A program made the translations under genes and the position numbers. Below are positions 62,756 through 64,000 of a DNA stretch of 64,000 nt, in pieces. Position 1 is the first letter of the stretch. Each line of letters begins with the position of its first letter. Under the pieces are notes generated by a model. The model saw only the letters and a program-made list of their open reading frames with translations. It was not told the DNA's origin and searched no databases. This stretch comes from Arthrobacter horti. GTDB taxonomy: Bacteria; Actinomycetota; Actinomycetes; Actinomycetales; Micrococcaceae. The DNA is taken from NCBI RefSeq assembly GCF_030731045.1, contig NZ_JAVALS010000006.1, forward strand, positions 124,001 to 188,000, given 5' to 3'.

Positions 62756-64000
62756 ATGAGCGCAACAACCGTCAAACCGACCACCACCCGGCCCGAGGAC
62801 GAACGTCTTCCGATCGGCTCGACCATCGCGTACGGCCTGCAGCACGTCCTCACCATGTACGGCGGCATCATCGCCCCGCCGCTGGTGATCGGCCAGGCCG
62901 CGGGCCTGAAGCCGGACCAGATCGGCGTGCTGATCGCCAGCTGTCTCTTCATGGGTGGTGTGGCGACCCTGCTGCAGACCCTCGGCGTCAAGTTCTTCGG
63001 CTCGCAGCTGCCGCTGGTGCAGGGCGTGTCGTTCGCCGGCGTGGCCACCATGAGTGCCATCGTCTCCCAGGGTGGCGGCCTCCCGGCCGTGTTCGGTTCG
63101 GTGATCGTCGCGTCAATCATCGGCCTGGTCATCGCACCGTTGTTCTCGCAGATCCTGCGGTTCTTCCCGCCCGTGGTGACCGGCACCGTCATCACCACCA
63201 TCGGTCTGACCCTTCTGCCGGTGGCCGCCAACTGGGTCATGGGCGGCAACGCCAAGGCTCCGAACTACGGCAGCGTGGCCAACCTGGGCCTGGCCGCGGT
63301 GACCTTCGTGATCGCCCTGGTCCTGTCCAAGGTCGGCAGCGGCACCGTCTCCCGCCTGTCCATCCTGCTGGCCATGGTCATCGGCACCGTGATCGCCCTC
63401 TTCACCGGCCAGGCCGACTTCTCCAAGGTGGGCACCGGGGCCATCTTCGCCCTGCCGACCCCCTTCGCCTTCGGTCCGCCGACCTTCAACATCGCGTCGA
63501 TCATCTCCATGTTCATCGTGATCCTGGTGACCCTGACCGAGACCAGCGCCGACATCATCGCCGTCGGTGAGATCGTGGGCACCAAGGTGGACCGTCACCG
63601 CGTCGCCAACGGCCTGCGCGCCGACATGATCTCCAGCGCCGTCGCTCCGGTGTTCGGCTCCTTCACCCAGAGTGCCTTCGCTCAGAACGTCGGCCTGGTG
63701 GCCATCACCGGCATCAAGAGCCGCTTCGTGGTGACCGCCGGCGGTGGCATCCTGATCCTCCTCGGCCTGTTCCCCGTGGTCGGCCGTGTGGTCCAGGCCG
63801 TGCCGATGCCCGTCCTCGGTGGTGCTGGTGTGATCCTGTTCGCCACCGTGGCCGCCTCCGGCATCCGCACCCTGTCCGCCGTGAGCTACAAGGGCAACAT
63901 GAACCTGATCGTGGTGGCCTCCTCCCTCGGCTTCGGTCTCCTGCCCGTCGTCAGCCCGAACATCTACGACAAGTTCCCGGCCTGGTTCATCACCATCTTC
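62756..64000 (+). CDS. NCS2 urate/xanthine-type permease, 3' end cut by window
   Basis: First 415 codons of a nucleobase:cation symporter-2 of the UacT/UapA/PbuX branch. N-terminal TIAYGLQHVLTMYGGIIAPPLVIG, SLFMGGVATLLQTLG, TETSADIIAVGEIVG (the TM8 Glu) and FTQSAFAQNVGLVAITGIKSR, whose QNVG motif is typical of urate/xanthine porters, are seen (quoted in parts). Start ATG 62756 has AGGAAG upstream. It most likely imports urate or xanthine. The frame stays open to base 64000. Confidence 0.92.
   Translation, partial: MSATTVKPTTTRPEDERLPIGSTIAYGLQHVLTMYGGIIAPPLVIGQAAGLKPDQIGVLIASCLFMGGVATLLQTLGVKFFGSQLPLVQGVSFAGVATMSAIVSQGGGLPAVFGSVIVASIIGLVIAPLFSQILRFFPPVVTGTVITTIGLTLLPVAANWVMGGNAKAPNYGSVANLGLAAVTFVIALVLSKVGSGTVSRLSILLAMVIGTVIALFTGQADFSKVGTGAIFALPTPFAFGPPTFNIASIISMFIVILVTLTETSADIIAVGEIVGTKVDRHRVANGLRADMISSAVAPVFGSFTQSAFAQNVGLVAITGIKSRFVVTAGGGILILLGLFPVVGRVVQAVPMPVLGGAGVILFATVAASGIRTLSAVSYKGNMNLIVVASSLGFGLLPVVSPNIYDKFPAWFITIF

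Overview
The window is 64 kb of high-GC chromosome from an actinobacterium. The proteins point to Micrococcaceae, probably an Arthrobacter-like soil organism. The uricase is close to what I remember of the Arthrobacter globiformis enzyme and ends in GFC. The pyruvate dehydrogenase E1 is the single-chain AceE type of actinobacteria, and both XdhC and an AzgA-type purine permease are present. Genes are densely packed with many 1-4 bp stop/start overlaps. There are no rRNA genes, insertion sequences, phage genes or CRISPR arrays. Both window edges cut genes: a metallophosphoesterase on the left and an NCS2 permease on the right.

Left part (1-30000) is core and accessory housekeeping. It holds a heterodimeric ABC exporter, tRNA-Pro(CGG), purC-purD, an asparaginase with an SCP-like protein, a glycerol-phosphate-type sugar ABC operon carrying a cyclic-nucleotide/glycerophosphodiester-type phosphoesterase and a tyrosine-phosphatase-like protein under an RpiR regulator, a sugar MFS porter, a DCC-family protein, an ACS-type MFS porter, an SDR/hydantoin-racemase-like/NCS1-permease operon, aceE and a universal stress protein. 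Within it, at 5555-7208, a small secreted peptide with three copies of VGNWPDPS is divergent from an XRE-TPR regulator. This layout looks like an uncharacterised peptide-pheromone (RRNPP-like) signalling pair and is the most exciting locus here.

Middle part (30166-51663) consists of two paralogous catabolic modules on the minus strand. Each has a family-5 solute-binding protein, DppB, DppC, DppD and DppF homologues and a xylose-isomerase-like TIM-barrel enzyme. Module 1 adds an HMGL/isopropylmalate-synthase-like enzyme and an M24 'pita-bread' hydrolase that has lost its metal ligands. Module 2 adds a hydantoin-racemase-like protein lacking both catalytic cysteines, a MalY/PatB-type aminotransferase, an amidohydrolase without the usual HxH metal motif, and a GntR/FCD regulator. 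Substrates are unknown; imported cyclic amides, peptides or opine-like compounds are possible.

Right part (51906-64000) is a purine degradation cluster: a one-chain xanthine dehydrogenase with the unusual order FAD-2Fe2S-molybdopterin, XdhC, an AzgA-type purine permease, guanine deaminase, 8-oxoguanine deaminase, a 68-aa protein of unknown function, uricase and an NCS2 urate/xanthine-type permease. A MocA-like molybdopterin cytidylyltransferase at 40054 probably matures the dehydrogenase. Several long palindromes with 13-nt loops lie between genes, and another palindromic repeat sits inside the xanthine dehydrogenase gene exactly at a domain junction.
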